DNA from: Pseudothermotoga hypogea DSM 11164 = NBRC 106472
Lineage (GTDB): Bacteria; Thermotogota; Thermotogae; Thermotogales; DSM-5069
NCBI RefSeq assembly: GCF_000816145.1
Contig: NZ_CP007141.1
Coordinates: forward strand, 1,612,001-1,676,000
Direction of reading: 5' to 3'
DNA length: 64,000 bases
The notes under the pieces were generated by a model. It did not search any database. It was not told where the DNA came from and worked only from the letters and a program-made list of their open reading frames with translations. Below are positions 55,424 to 64,000 of the stretch, in pieces; the first letter of the stretch is position 1, and each line of letters opens with the position of its first letter. The position numbers and the translations under genes are program-made.

Positions 55424-56251
55424 ATGAAACGGCGAAGGGAACTTTTCGTCGGCTTTCTGCTCATTTTGCCCGCACTCATCGTCTTGGGAGCACTCTACGT
55501 TTATCCTCTGATCTTATCTGTCTACACGAGTTTCACAGTTGAGGGAAAGTACGGTCTGGCAAACTATGCAAAGGCTTTCGATATCTATTGGCGTGACATC
55601 ATCTACAGTGTACTGATAAGTTTCATCACAACTGTGGTGACACTGATCGTGAGCGTTGTCGTGTCGGGTTATCTTCGCTTCAAGAGCTGGAAATTTCTTG
55701 AACTGATGTACAAACTTCCTCTCTTCATACCTTTTCTGATCGTGGGACATGCGATGAGGGTGTTCCTCGCACCCCATGGGACGTTGAACAATTTGTTGAC
55801 GAGGATCCTGAGGATTGAGGAACTACCAGGGCTCTCCAGAAGTTGGATCGGATTGGTTTGGGCTTTTGTCTGGATCATGACCCCGTACGCCACGCTCATC
55901 GTACTTGGCGCCTTCAGAAGCTTGGACAGTGCATACATCGAAGCGGCACAGAACGTTGGTGCTTCGAAGTGGAAGATCGTGGTCGATATTTTGATTCCCA
56001 TGTGCCGACCTTCGATCATGGTGGCGTTCATCCTCACTTTCGTCAGAACCATAAGCAGTTTGACCATACCTATAATGGTTGGACCAGCGAGTCCGAACAT
56101 GATCACTGTGAACATGATGTTCAGGGTGAACTATTTCAATGACTGGGGCACTGCAAACGCTCTGGGCGTGATCTCGTATTTGATCGTCATGGTGTTTGCC
56201 ATCTACTATCTTAGGTTCATGGCTGCCGAGCGAGGGGGTATCAAGGCGTGA
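55424..56251 (+). CDS. inoF: CUT1 ABC transporter permease InoF
   Basis: This 275-residue permease has six helices and the coupling motif YIEAAQNVGASKWKIVVDIL near residue 185. ATG 55424 is chosen because GGAGGTTGA precedes it; the longer frame from 55373 would overlap inoE and run through the hairpin. It partners InoG, whose GTG overlaps its stop. Confidence 0.85.
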   Translation: MKRRRELFVGFLLILPALIVLGALYVYPLILSVYTSFTVEGKYGLANYAKAFDIYWRDIIYSVLISFITTVVTLIVSVVVSGYLRFKSWKFLELMYKLPLFIPFLIVGHAMRVFLAPHGTLNNLLTRILRIEELPGLSRSWIGLVWAFVWIMTPYATLIVLGAFRSLDSAYIEAAQNVGASKWKIVVDILIPMCRPSIMVAFILTFVRTISSLTIPIMVGPASPNMITVNMMFRVNYFNDWGTANALGVISYLIVMVFAIYYLRFMAAERGGIKA

Positions 56252-57057
56252 GAAGGTTCTCAATTTTGAAGCTCACACTGAAAGTTGTCCTGGTTTTTAT
56301 CATACTCTTGTTCGTCGTAGGCCCTTTCGTCGGAATTGCTATCTGGAGCTTTGCAAGGGTCTGGTATTGGCCAAGCCCCATTCCTCAGGAATTCACGTTG
56401 CGCTACTGGTCTGAAGTGTTCAGGCAGGGTAGAGTGCTCGACTCGCTTGTACTCAGCTTGAAGATCGCGTTGCTCACTGTGGGATTCTCGATAGCGATCG
56501 CTATTCCCGCCGCTTACGCGTTCGCGAGGTACGGATTGCCCGCAGAACGCATCTTGTTGTTTCTTTTTCTTATGCCTCAGGCTTTTCCACAACTTCCAGT
56601 TTTCATCAACCTCGCTCGAATTTTCGGAAAGATGGGTTTGAGAGGCAACATGTGGGGTATCGTCATGGCCCACACGATGGCCTCGCTGGTTTTCTCTCTG
56701 TGGATAATAACGGCGACGTTCAAATCTATACCACTCGAACTGGAACAGGCCGCACAAAATCTCGGCGCGAGCAGATGGCGGGTGTTCTGGACGATCACGT
56801 TTCCCCTGGGCATTCCAGGTGTCATAGCTGGTGCGATACATGTCTTTCTTTGGTCGATGGGTGAATTCAACGCGGCGTTCTTCATAGGAGCTCCTTTCAT
56901 ACAGACGGCCCCCGTACTCATGTACACAGCGAGTGCCGGTTACAACATGCAGATCGCAAGCGTAATCGCAATCGTGCTCATGATACCGTCCCTCCTGTTC
57001 ATGTTCGTCATTGAGAGGTTCTTAAAAGCCGAATACATAGCAGGAATTGGGGGATGA
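56248..57057 (+). CDS. inoG: CUT1 ABC transporter permease InoG
   Basis: This 269-residue partner permease has the motif ELEQAAQNLGASRWRVFWTI and six helices. GTG 56248 overlaps the inoF stop with GAGGGGG upstream. It completes the membrane channel of the importer; the ATPase follows after four bases. Confidence 0.87.
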   Translation: MRRFSILKLTLKVVLVFIILLFVVGPFVGIAIWSFARVWYWPSPIPQEFTLRYWSEVFRQGRVLDSLVLSLKIALLTVGFSIAIAIPAAYAFARYGLPAERILLFLFLMPQAFPQLPVFINLARIFGKMGLRGNMWGIVMAHTMASLVFSLWIITATFKSIPLELEQAAQNLGASRWRVFWTITFPLGIPGVIAGAIHVFLWSMGEFNAAFFIGAPFIQTAPVLMYTASAGYNMQIASVIAIVLMIPSLLFMFVIERFLKAEYIAGIGG

Positions 57058-57061
57058 AATC

Positions 57062-58090
57062 ATGGTAGTGTTGAGAACCGAGGGTTTGAAGAAGTACTAC
57101 GGCGATGTGAAAGCCTTGGACGACGTCTCGGTGGAGATCAATGAAGGGGAACTGCTCGCGGTGATCGGACCGAGCGGTTCTGGAAAGACTACGTTATTGA
57201 GATCCGTCGCAGGTTTTGTACAGCTGGATGGTGGGAAGATCTACATAAGAGGGCGCGATGTGACCGATCTGCCCCCGGAACGACGAAACGTTGCCATGTT
57301 TTTCCAGAACTACGCTTTGTGGCCACACATGACTGTTTTCGAAAACGTTGCTTATGGTTTGAAGGTGAGAAAGCTGAGCAAAGAGAAGATCAGAGAAAAA
57401 GTTGAATGGGTCCTGAACTTTCTCGATATAGGACATCTGGCGAACAGAAAGCCGAGTCAACTGTCTGGCGGACAACAACAGAGAGTGGCACTCGCCAGGG
57501 CGATCGTCGTTGAGCCTGACTTACTCTTGCTGGACGAACCTCTGTCGAATCTCGATGCAAAGATAAGGATGCGGATCCGTTTCGAATTGAGAGCCATGTT
57601 GAAAAAACTCAACATTGCCACGCTTTACGTGACACACGATCAGGAAGAGGCATTGAGTATAGCTGACAGAATAGCCGTGATGAGCAACGGCAAGATACTC
57701 CAGGTGGGCGAACCTCGTGAGATATATCGAAGGCCGGCGAACCTTTTCGTGGCCGATTTTGTTGGCGTGAACTGCGTTGTTCGTGCCAGACCTGAAGCAG
57801 TCAGAAAACTGGGTATAGCTGTCTTTGAAGGTGCAGAAGAACTCAGCTTGGTCATAAGGGCGGAGGAAGCCGTTCTGAGTCGTTATAACGCTTCGATCGA
57901 GAAGGCGCCTGGTGATATACTGTTGAACGGACTTATAGTTGGCAAGCTCTATCTTGGTGCGAAGACGCGTTACGAAGTGAAACTGCAGGAGCTGGAAGAC
58001 AACATTTTCATAAACAGTGAGGAGGACTTTCAGTTGAACGAACCAGTGCAAGTCCTTGTGAAAGAAGGCAGTTACTTCCTCTACGCTTGA
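57062..58090 (+). CDS. inoK: CUT1 ABC transporter ATPase InoK
   Basis: This 342-residue ATPase has Walker A GPSGSGKTT, FFQNYALWPHMTV, signature LSGGQQQR, Walker B LLLLDEPLSNLD and a C-terminal regulatory region shorter and more divergent than in MalK. ATG 57062 is eight bases after GGGGG. It is the last transport gene; 6-phosphogluconate dehydrogenase begins about 50 bases later. Confidence 0.87.
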   Translation: MVVLRTEGLKKYYGDVKALDDVSVEINEGELLAVIGPSGSGKTTLLRSVAGFVQLDGGKIYIRGRDVTDLPPERRNVAMFFQNYALWPHMTVFENVAYGLKVRKLSKEKIREKVEWVLNFLDIGHLANRKPSQLSGGQQQRVALARAIVVEPDLLLLDEPLSNLDAKIRMRIRFELRAMLKKLNIATLYVTHDQEEALSIADRIAVMSNGKILQVGEPREIYRRPANLFVADFVGVNCVVRARPEAVRKLGIAVFEGAEELSLVIRAEEAVLSRYNASIEKAPGDILLNGLIVGKLYLGAKTRYEVKLQELEDNIFINSEEDFQLNEPVQVLVKEGSYFLYA

Positions 58091-58141
58091 GCCGTTGATG
58101 TATCATTGTATTTGGAGAAAAGATCGGGGAGGTCGAACGCG

Positions 58142-59545
58142 GTGAAAGCTGATGTCGGGCTTGTCGGTCTTGCAGTAATGGGGCAGAACTTGGTTCTGAA
58201 CATTGCACGGAAAGGTTACACGGTGGCGGTCTACAATCGAACCGCCGAGAGGACGAAGAGATTTATCGAAGAGAGGGTCAAGTCTGAGAAGATAGTACCC
58301 GCTTACAGCATTGAGGATTTCGTGAACAGTCTGTCAAAACCGAGGAAGATAATACTCATGGTCAAAGCAGGAAAACCTGTTGACGATATGATCGGTGAAC
58401 TCCTACCATACCTTGAAAAAGGAGATCTCATAATAGACGGAGGAAATTCACACTATGCAGACACAGACAGAAGGCTGAAAGAACTCGCTAAAGAAGGCAT
58501 CCTCTACTTGGGCATGGGTGTTTCGGGAGGAGAGTACGGTGCTTTGCATGGTCCATCGTTGATGCCGGGAGGAACGAGGGACGCCTACGCCTTGGTCGAA
58601 AGGATTTTGATGGACATAGCTGCCAGGACGGAGGATGGACCCTGTTGTACCTACGTTGGCGATGGTTCAGCGGGACATTTCGTAAAGATGGTGCACAACG
58701 GTATTGAGTACAGCATCATGCAGAGCATCGCAGAAATCTACGATCTCATGAGGAAAGGATTGAACCTTTCCACTGAGCAGATCGGTTCCATCTTTGAGGA
58801 TTGGAACAACGGTGAATTGTCATCGTTCTTGATGGAGATATCTTCCAAGATCATGCGATGGAATGATGAGGAAACAGGAAAGCCACTCGTTGAGCTCATA
58901 CTCGACAAAGCTGAGCAGAAGGGCACGGGTAAGTGGTCCACTCAGGCTGCGCTCGATCTTGGAGTTCCTACGTTCTCTATGGCCGCCTCAGTCTTCGCGC
59001 GCGTCGTATCGTATTACAAAGAGGAAAGACAAAGATTGTCGAAGTTGTACCACAAGCATTTGACCCTGTCCGAGAGTGTCACTATAGAAGAATTGGAAAA
59101 AGCGCTCTCGCTGGCATACTTTCTTTCGTACTCGCAGGGCATCTGGTTGATCCATGAGGCGTCCAAAACGTTCAATTACGGCATCGATCTACTCGAGGTC
59201 TTGCGCATCTGGAAAGGTGGATGCATCATCAGGTCGAAAATGCTTGATTTTTTGATAGAGTTGTTGAAAGACTCGCAAGACAATTTGACCTTCTTGAACG
59301 ACGAGAAAGCTCAAAAATTCGTCGAGGAAAGACTCGATTCTGCCGTCAAGGTGAGTAACTTCGCGCGATCACTCGCGATACCTTCACCTGCAATCAATGG
59401 TTGTCTGGACTATCTTTTCAGTCTCACAACAGACAGTTTGCCTGCGAACCTCATACAAGCTCAGAGGGACTTCTTCGGTGCTCACACCTTCGAAAGGATC
59501 GATAAGCCCGGAACGTTTCATGTGGAGTGGCAACCACTCGATTGA
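58142..59545 (+). CDS. gnd: 6-Phosphogluconate dehydrogenase (decarboxylating)
   Basis: This 467-residue enzyme has the expected size. The nucleotide-binding start is GLVGLAVMGQNLVLNIA, then GGNSHY, the substrate segments MGVSGGEYGALHGPS and KMVHNGIEYS, and the C-terminal FFGAHTFERID tail. It oxidises and decarboxylates 6-phosphogluconate to ribulose 5-phosphate. GTG 58142 follows GGGGAGG; the frame from 58106 lacks a site. Its place at the end of the inositol/hexuronate region suggests that gluconate is an outlet of these pathways. Confidence 0.93.
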   Translation: MKADVGLVGLAVMGQNLVLNIARKGYTVAVYNRTAERTKRFIEERVKSEKIVPAYSIEDFVNSLSKPRKIILMVKAGKPVDDMIGELLPYLEKGDLIIDGGNSHYADTDRRLKELAKEGILYLGMGVSGGEYGALHGPSLMPGGTRDAYALVERILMDIAARTEDGPCCTYVGDGSAGHFVKMVHNGIEYSIMQSIAEIYDLMRKGLNLSTEQIGSIFEDWNNGELSSFLMEISSKIMRWNDEETGKPLVELILDKAEQKGTGKWSTQAALDLGVPTFSMAASVFARVVSYYKEERQRLSKLYHKHLTLSESVTIEELEKALSLAYFLSYSQGIWLIHEASKTFNYGIDLLEVLRIWKGGCIIRSKMLDFLIELLKDSQDNLTFLNDEKAQKFVEERLDSAVKVSNFARSLAIPSPAINGCLDYLFSLTTDSLPANLIQAQRDFFGAHTFERIDKPGTFHVEWQPLD

Positions 59546-59562
59546 GAGTTCCGTGAAATAGA

Positions 59563-59586
59563 AGAGGGGCCCGAAGGCCCCTCTTT
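59563..59586. terminator. Bidirectional intrinsic terminator
   Basis: GAGGGGCC (59564-59571) pairs with GGCCCCTC (59576-59583) around the tetraloop CGAA, followed by TTTA on the plus strand. It lies between the convergent gnd and 5'-nucleotidase genes and can serve both. Confidence 0.85.
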
Positions 59587-59588
59587 AG

Positions 59589-61136
59589 TTATTCTCTCAC
59601 GTACCTGAGTGATGCGTCGTAGTCTTTTATTTCTCCCTTCAGCACAGCTTGTATGAATTCAACCAGGACGCTATCGAGCCTGAAGCCTGTGTCGTAACCT
59701 GCGGGATCTTTGAGCATCGTGTAACCATCTCCACCACCTGCGAGGTAGTTGTTCGTCACGACGACGTACACTCTGTTGGGATCTATCGGTTCACCCTTCA
59801 CCTTTGCCTCGACGACTTTGCCATCGACGCTCCTCCAGGTCAGTCCACCGACTTGCAGGAACGCTCCTTGACCTTCCTTGACGGTCGCAGCGTATTCAAG
59901 AACTTTCATCAGCTGTTCTCCTGTCATTTTCAACACGTACAGCGTGTTTCCGAAAGGCAGAACCGTCAGAACGTCTCTCACGGTGATGTCACCAGGTTTT
60001 ATGGAAGCTCTTATTCCTCCACCGTTCATGAGCGCAACATCAGCGTTGACTTTCCACAGCATCGCATCACAGATCATGTTCGCCAGATTCGTGCTCTTAG
60101 AACGCACGTTCGCCCTCTCACCGTCGAGCAAGATGTGTGTCTTGCCTATCACCGTGTTCAGCTGTTCGTCACCGAGTTGTTTGAAATAGTCGAGCACAGT
60201 CTTGACGTAGAAATGTTCCTCGTAGGGTTTGTCGACGAACTCGTAGATGTCTTTACCTTGCGCATCCTTACCCTTGTGGATCTTTAAGTTGACCGGGATC
60301 GGTCTCCAAGTGTGGGAGACGATCTTTCCGTTCTCTATCTCCAAATCGAGCCTTCCGACGTACTTACCCCATTCCCAGGCTTGCACTACGATGACTCCGT
60401 TCACCGCCTGCGCCTCTTCGAATTTCGTGTGGCTGTGACCATCGACGATGACGTGTATACCATCGACCAACTGAGCGAGTTGTTTGCTCGTCGTTTTTCC
60501 TTCGCCTTCCGGTCCCCATCCCAGATGTGCCAGGACCACAACGATGTCTACCTTGTCTTTGAGCTCTTCGACGAGCTTCTTGGTCGTCTCCACGCAGTTT
60601 GCAAAGGTGGCACCTCTCAGATGCAATGGTTCTAAGATCGCAGTTTCTTCCGTCGTGAGACCAATGATCGCGACCTTGAGATCGCCGAAGTCTTTGATGA
60701 CGTAAGGCTGTGGTTTGACGATCCCTTCCGGATCGTGGAAGTTAGCACTGAGCATAGGAAACTTGGCAAGCTTCATTTGCTTTGCGAGCACTTCTTTGGG
60801 TTTGTCGAATTCGTGGTTACCCAAGACCATGGCATCGAGCCTCATCATGTTGAAGGCAACGATGTCCGGTGCTGCATCGAGCATGTCCGACTCTGGAACG
60901 CCCGTGTTCATGTCACCTGCGTGCAAGAACAACACGTGACCGTTCAAAGCTTCAACCTCTTTCCTCACCTCTTCAACGATCGTTGCTATCGCAGCGAAGC
61001 CACCAATGTTGGGGTTGTTCGTCTCACTCCAGGCCCACGCGTGGCCGTGCGTGTCGTTGATGTGCAGGATCGTAAGCCTCGCTGCGAACAATATCATCGT
61101 GGCGATGAGCAGAAGTACTGTTAGAAACCTTTTCAT
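59589..61136 (-). CDS. Secreted 5'-nucleotidase / UshA-type metallophosphoesterase
   Basis: This 515-residue protein has a signal peptide (MKRFLTVLLLIATMILFAA). An N-terminal metallophosphatase domain (ILHINDTHGH, GNHEFD, VDGHSHTKF) is followed by a C-terminal 5'-nucleotidase domain (MNGGGIRASIKPG, LPFGNTLYVLKM). It should act in the toga periplasm on nucleotides or related phosphoesters. GGGGGGATT precedes the ATG. It appears monocistronic. A link to release of phosphate from inositol phosphates is possible but not supported beyond vicinity. Confidence 0.9.
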   Translation of the reverse strand: MKRFLTVLLLIATMILFAARLTILHINDTHGHAWAWSETNNPNIGGFAAIATIVEEVRKEVEALNGHVLFLHAGDMNTGVPESDMLDAAPDIVAFNMMRLDAMVLGNHEFDKPKEVLAKQMKLAKFPMLSANFHDPEGIVKPQPYVIKDFGDLKVAIIGLTTEETAILEPLHLRGATFANCVETTKKLVEELKDKVDIVVVLAHLGWGPEGEGKTTSKQLAQLVDGIHVIVDGHSHTKFEEAQAVNGVIVVQAWEWGKYVGRLDLEIENGKIVSHTWRPIPVNLKIHKGKDAQGKDIYEFVDKPYEEHFYVKTVLDYFKQLGDEQLNTVIGKTHILLDGERANVRSKSTNLANMICDAMLWKVNADVALMNGGGIRASIKPGDITVRDVLTVLPFGNTLYVLKMTGEQLMKVLEYAATVKEGQGAFLQVGGLTWRSVDGKVVEAKVKGEPIDPNRVYVVVTNNYLAGGGDGYTMLKDPAGYDTGFRLDSVLVEFIQAVLKGEIKDYDASLRYVRE

Positions 61137-61201
61137 CGCTGAATCCCCCCTTCTGAAAAAGATTTTACCGCATATCTGGCATAAACATTAACTTTATGTA
61201 A

Positions 61202-62224
61202 TCAGTCTTCCAGCAACCTGCGTAGCTCCTCGTCCACCAAGTTACCATCGACGAAAATTGCTCTATCGTCCACCAAGACCGTCGAGTTCAAACACACACC
61301 GTCGCAGTGAGATGGCGCCTGGTCTGTGTAGACTTTGTCCGGGATGAGATCTTCGCTGATGTAACCTATACCCCATTCGCTGCAGCCCCAGACGCGTTCG
61401 TCTTCGAGGACGTTTCCACTGAGCCTGGCCCCCGGATTGAGACCGAGCGAAATGTGTGCGAGTCTGAACATACCTTCATGCTTGAAAAACTTCAACCACG
61501 ATTTGAACTGTCGCGCCTGACTCCCACCGACTATCTCAACGATTCTTCCTTCCTTAACAACGAGCGTGACAGGTTCTTTCAACACTCCAAGTGGAGGAAC
61601 GATGGAGCCGTCGAACACGATCTTACCGTTGATCGATTCTTCGATGGGAGTCCAGCTCATCTGGCCAGGTAGCATGTGAATGCCGGGTTTGCTTGCATCA
61701 CCGTAATCGCATACTATGGGTCGCTGTGGGTGGTTACTGAATCTCACGTCGGTACCCGAGGGGTTCGTTATCCTGACTTCTCTTGCATTCTTCAAGATCT
61801 GAGCGAACCTCTTCATGAAGCTCGTCAATTTCTCGAGATCTATGTCCAACGTGCGAACGAACATATCTTCATCCATGCCGACCAAGCACATGTATCTGAG
61901 GCTTTTGTTCTTTATCGCCGCCTCAAATGCCGAGGAATACAACAACCATTGCTGGTTGAATTCGATCCATACATCGACGTTTTGGAGCGCAGCGCTCAGG
62001 GCCTTCAGAGGAAGATCGGGATCCGCAGCCTTGCCGACTCCTCTCGGGGCCGGAACGCACAGTAGGAGTGGCTTCGCACCAACGCGAACAATCTCGCTGG
62101 CCACAGTTTCTACAACTGCAAGATGTGAAAGTGTGTCGTAGGTGATCGCGACTTCTTCATTGGGTTTGACCTTGAAAATGTCACAGACTAATTTCATCGC
62201 AACTTTGGAGAGATCGAACCTCAT
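61202..62224 (-). CDS. M29-aminopeptidase / NicX-like metalloenzyme
   Basis: This 340-residue protein of the aminopeptidase T / 2,5-dihydroxypyridine dioxygenase superfamily has an N-terminal alpha/beta domain (NEEVAITYDTLSHLAVVE) and a C-terminal metal domain (ITNPSGTDV, AHISLGLNPGAR, HCDGVCLNSTV). The substrate cannot be read. ATG 62224 has GGGAGGAA upstream and overlaps the DUF917 stop (ATGA), so the two are tightly coupled and follow a peptide-type transporter ATPase. Peptide or heterocycle breakdown is therefore likely. Confidence 0.72.
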   Translation of the reverse strand: MRFDLSKVAMKLVCDIFKVKPNEEVAITYDTLSHLAVVETVASEIVRVGAKPLLLCVPAPRGVGKAADPDLPLKALSAALQNVDVWIEFNQQWLLYSSAFEAAIKNKSLRYMCLVGMDEDMFVRTLDIDLEKLTSFMKRFAQILKNAREVRITNPSGTDVRFSNHPQRPIVCDYGDASKPGIHMLPGQMSWTPIEESINGKIVFDGSIVPPLGVLKEPVTLVVKEGRIVEIVGGSQARQFKSWLKFFKHEGMFRLAHISLGLNPGARLSGNVLEDERVWGCSEWGIGYISEDLIPDKVYTDQAPSHCDGVCLNSTVLVDDRAIFVDGNLVDEELRRLLED

Positions 62225-63315
62225 TTTGTGTTCCTCCCATTCAAGAGTACCTCGTCGAAATCGAACCCAAAGTGTCTCGGTCCAAAGATTTCGATCGCCT
62301 TTGGACTCCTCCAAAGTTCGTTCGCAGCAACACCGAGGACCACGACGCGTTCATTTTCTTTCAGATGTGGGTTCAGCACGGGCGTTCCATCCTTGGCTCT
62401 GAGAACGATGATCAGGTCTGGGCAAGTCAGGCACACCTCCTCATCGATCCAAGCTACGAGGTTTTCGTTCTTGAACCAGATTCTGAATTTCCTACCTTTG
62501 AACGGTCCAACTCCAGCAAAGTGCATCTCACCGTAGGTGAAACCATCCCTGTCCTCCCACATGGCATCAGACTCAGCGACCCCTTCGAACAAAATCGTCG
62601 CATTCAGAACATCCACGATCGCTTCCACTGGATTTTTTCCTTCGACGAGTGCATCTTCTCTGGCCTTTCCAACCTTCCACGCGAGGCTCACCGTACCCTT
62701 CACAAGGCTCTTTTTCAGCACGAAGCCTTTCAGTGGGTGCGAGGTGACACCGACCTTTCCTTCACTCGCAACCGCCACAGCACGCGTGATCTGCTCGGCT
62801 TGCTCGTCGCTACTGACCTCTTCGACTATCATTTTGTCACCGAAATGGTTGCAGACTGTGAATGGGGTCATAGGGACATTCAGCAAGTAGAAACTTGTGT
62901 GTTGAACTTCCGGAACAGCTCTTCCGACGGGATCTCCATCCAGAACGACTACGCCTGTCTGCGCTGCAACTTCGAACGCGACAGCCGTGTTCCCACCACC
63001 AAGTTCGGTCGGAAAGACTGCGCTGAACTTCTTTCCCACGTAACGTTCGAGGAGTTTGAAGGATTCGTATACAGGTGATTCGATCCTTCTTTCAAGATTT
63101 TTCGTTTTCGTCGTTGGTGAAACAGACCCAACGAAGTACGGGCAGGCCGCCAGTTCATCGTCAGCGAACTCATCAACATCCATGAGTACAACCTTTTCCT
63201 TCACAGTCCTTCTGACCGTTTCCAAACCCTTCTGCAAATCTCCTCCTCCGCCTGTTCCGAGAACTGCACAGCCAAAAAGGATCTGCTCGATGTCCCTCAA
63301 ACTCAGCTCGACCAT
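62221..63315 (-). CDS. DUF917 family protein
   Basis: This 364-residue protein has the family's glycine-rich N-terminus (FGCAVLGTGGGGDLQKGL), TELGGGNTA, and DGDPVGRAVPE near residue 125, which may bind metal or nucleotide. DUF917 proteins are often encoded next to hydantoinases and amide transporters; function is unknown. GGAGGAGG precedes ATG 63315, and the gene overlaps the end of the OppF gene by 13 bases. The operon context suggests metabolism of a compound brought in by the Opp system. Confidence 0.75.
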   Translation of the reverse strand: MVELSLRDIEQILFGCAVLGTGGGGDLQKGLETVRRTVKEKVVLMDVDEFADDELAACPYFVGSVSPTTKTKNLERRIESPVYESFKLLERYVGKKFSAVFPTELGGGNTAVAFEVAAQTGVVVLDGDPVGRAVPEVQHTSFYLLNVPMTPFTVCNHFGDKMIVEEVSSDEQAEQITRAVAVASEGKVGVTSHPLKGFVLKKSLVKGTVSLAWKVGKAREDALVEGKNPVEAIVDVLNATILFEGVAESDAMWEDRDGFTYGEMHFAGVGPFKGRKFRIWFKNENLVAWIDEEVCLTCPDLIIVLRAKDGTPVLNPHLKENERVVVLGVAANELWRSPKAIEIFGPRHFGFDFDEVLLNGRNTK

Positions 63316-64000
63316 TTTCCTACCTCCTCCCATTTGATGCACGACACTGATCTATCTCTTGATGCTTCGAGTGGCTTCATGTCGTAAATCTCACACTCTT
63401 TTGTAGAAAACGGGCACCTACTTTTGAATCTGCATCCGGCGTTCATTGTCGCTCCTACCTCGTCAACGATCGCTGGTTTCTTCATTTCAACATTTGGATC
63501 TGGATAAAAAATGGACTCGATAAGAAGTTTCGTGTAAGGATGCAAAGGTTGATCTATGACCTTTTCTGTGGGACCGACTTCTACAATCTTTCCAAGATAC
63601 ATCACGAAGACCCTTTCTGCGACGTTCCTCACCACTCCCAGATCGTGGCTCACGAAGATGTAAGTCAAATGGAAAGTTTGGCGTAACTCGTTGAGTAGTT
63701 TCAAAACCTGCGCCTGAACTGACACGTCCAACGAAGAGGTGGGTTCGTCCAAGAGAAGGACCTTTGGTCTCACGGAGAGCGCTCTCGCTATCGCTACCCT
63801 CTGGCATTGGCCACCGCTTAGCTCGCCAGGATATCTGTCTGAAAGCTTAGGATCGAGTCCCACCTTTCGTAGTAAGTCGTTCACAAGATCAACGAGTTCA
63901 GACTTGATAACCCTTCGCTGGGCGAGGACAGGCTCCACGATGATGTCGAAAACTTTGAGCCTTGGGTTCAAAGACGTTGTGGGATCCTGAAAGACCATCT
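63303..64000 (-). CDS. Oligopeptide-type ABC transporter ATPase (OppF family), N-terminus outside window
   Basis: About 232 C-terminal residues are visible, starting at the Q-loop ([16 protein letters not shown]). Signature LSGGQCQR, Walker B VLLLDEPTSSLD and the OppF C-terminal cysteine motif (CRFKSRCPFSTKEC) are present; Walker A lies beyond the window edge. The rest of the importer should lie to the right. Its stop overlaps the start of DUF917, so transporter and enzymes are one operon. Confidence 0.9.
   Translation of the reverse strand, partial: MVFQDPTTSLNPRLKVFDIIVEPVLAQRRVIKSELVDLVNDLLRKVGLDPKLSDRYPGELSGGQCQRVAIARALSVRPKVLLLDEPTSSLDVSVQAQVLKLLNELRQTFHLTYIFVSHDLGVVRNVAERVFVMYLGKIVEVGPTEKVIDQPLHPYTKLLIESIFYPDPNVEMKKPAIVDEVGATMNAGCRFKSRCPFSTKECEIYDMKPLEASRDRSVSCIKWEEVGKWSS

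Noticed and set aside
1-64000. Search for CRISPR arrays, tRNA genes, insertion sequences and attachment sites
   Set aside because: No regularly spaced direct repeats of CRISPR size, no cloverleaf sequence in the gaps and no transposase or integrase-like frame was seen by eye; dedicated scans could still find weak cases.

Overview
The window looks like a chromosome segment of a thermophilic member of the Thermotogae, most likely a Pseudothermotoga or Thermotoga relative. This is inferred from gene content: a xylan locus, a hexuronate epimerase (UxaE) and the IolG/IolM/IolN/IolO/IolK inositol set all match arrangements known from Thermotoga maritima. Other hints are the strong GGAGG-type ribosome binding sites, frequent GTG and TTG starts, tightly overlapping operons and a very high density of sugar ABC transporters. 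I saw no tRNA or rRNA gene, insertion sequence or CRISPR array.

Region 1 (2-16171, + strand) is a glucuronoxylan locus. It holds a GH3 beta-xylosidase (cut by the window edge), a CE7 acetyl xylan esterase, a ROK repressor, xylulokinase and a small membrane protein. These are followed by a complete oligopeptide-type (family 5) ABC importer with its own promoter, a strong terminator, a GH42 enzyme and a GH67 alpha-glucuronidase. Region 2 (16441-25364, +) is an alpha-mannoside locus: a GntR/LacI-type regulator whose operator sits on its own -10 box, a CUT1 ABC importer, a PHP-domain hydrolase and a GH38 alpha-mannosidase. Region 3 (25495-27783, +) is a zinc/cadmium efflux pair, an ArsR/SmtB repressor and a P1B ATPase, with a perfect 8-2-8 operator.

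Region 4 (27734-33338, - strand) carries a LacS-like GH1 glycosidase, an MFS transporter, an HD-GYP receptor fused to an amino-acid-binding-protein domain, and a DMT exporter. A divergent cyclic 2,3-diphosphoglycerate synthetase homologue follows (33554-34891, +). After it comes a short intergenic region that appears to encode a C-rich small RNA ending in an intrinsic terminator. Then, on the - strand, come miaB and rpsB; rpsB has a structured 5' leader.

Region 5 (37398-59545) is the most coherent part. A minus-strand operon (DeoR regulator, uxaE, SDR fructuronate reductase, LarA-family nickel-pincer epimerase) lies back to back with a long plus-strand operon. The plus-strand operon holds iolM, iolG, iolN, a CUT2 ABC importer, the PfkB kinase iolK, an AfuABC-like importer with a HAD phosphatase, iolO, the CUT1 importer inoEFGK and 6-phosphogluconate dehydrogenase. 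Read together, inositol (probably also a phosphorylated form) would go through 5-keto-L-gluconate and D-tagaturonate to D-fructuronate and D-mannonate. My main hypothesis is that the LarA homologue then epimerises mannonate and gluconate at C2, feeding the 6-phosphogluconate dehydrogenase branch without mannonate dehydratase.

Region 6 (59589-64000, -) has a secreted 5'-nucleotidase-type phosphoesterase, then an operon of an M29/NicX-like metalloenzyme, a DUF917 protein and an OppF-type ATPase that runs off the window. A recurring layout is a strong hairpin directly after the solute-binding-protein gene of every ABC operon.
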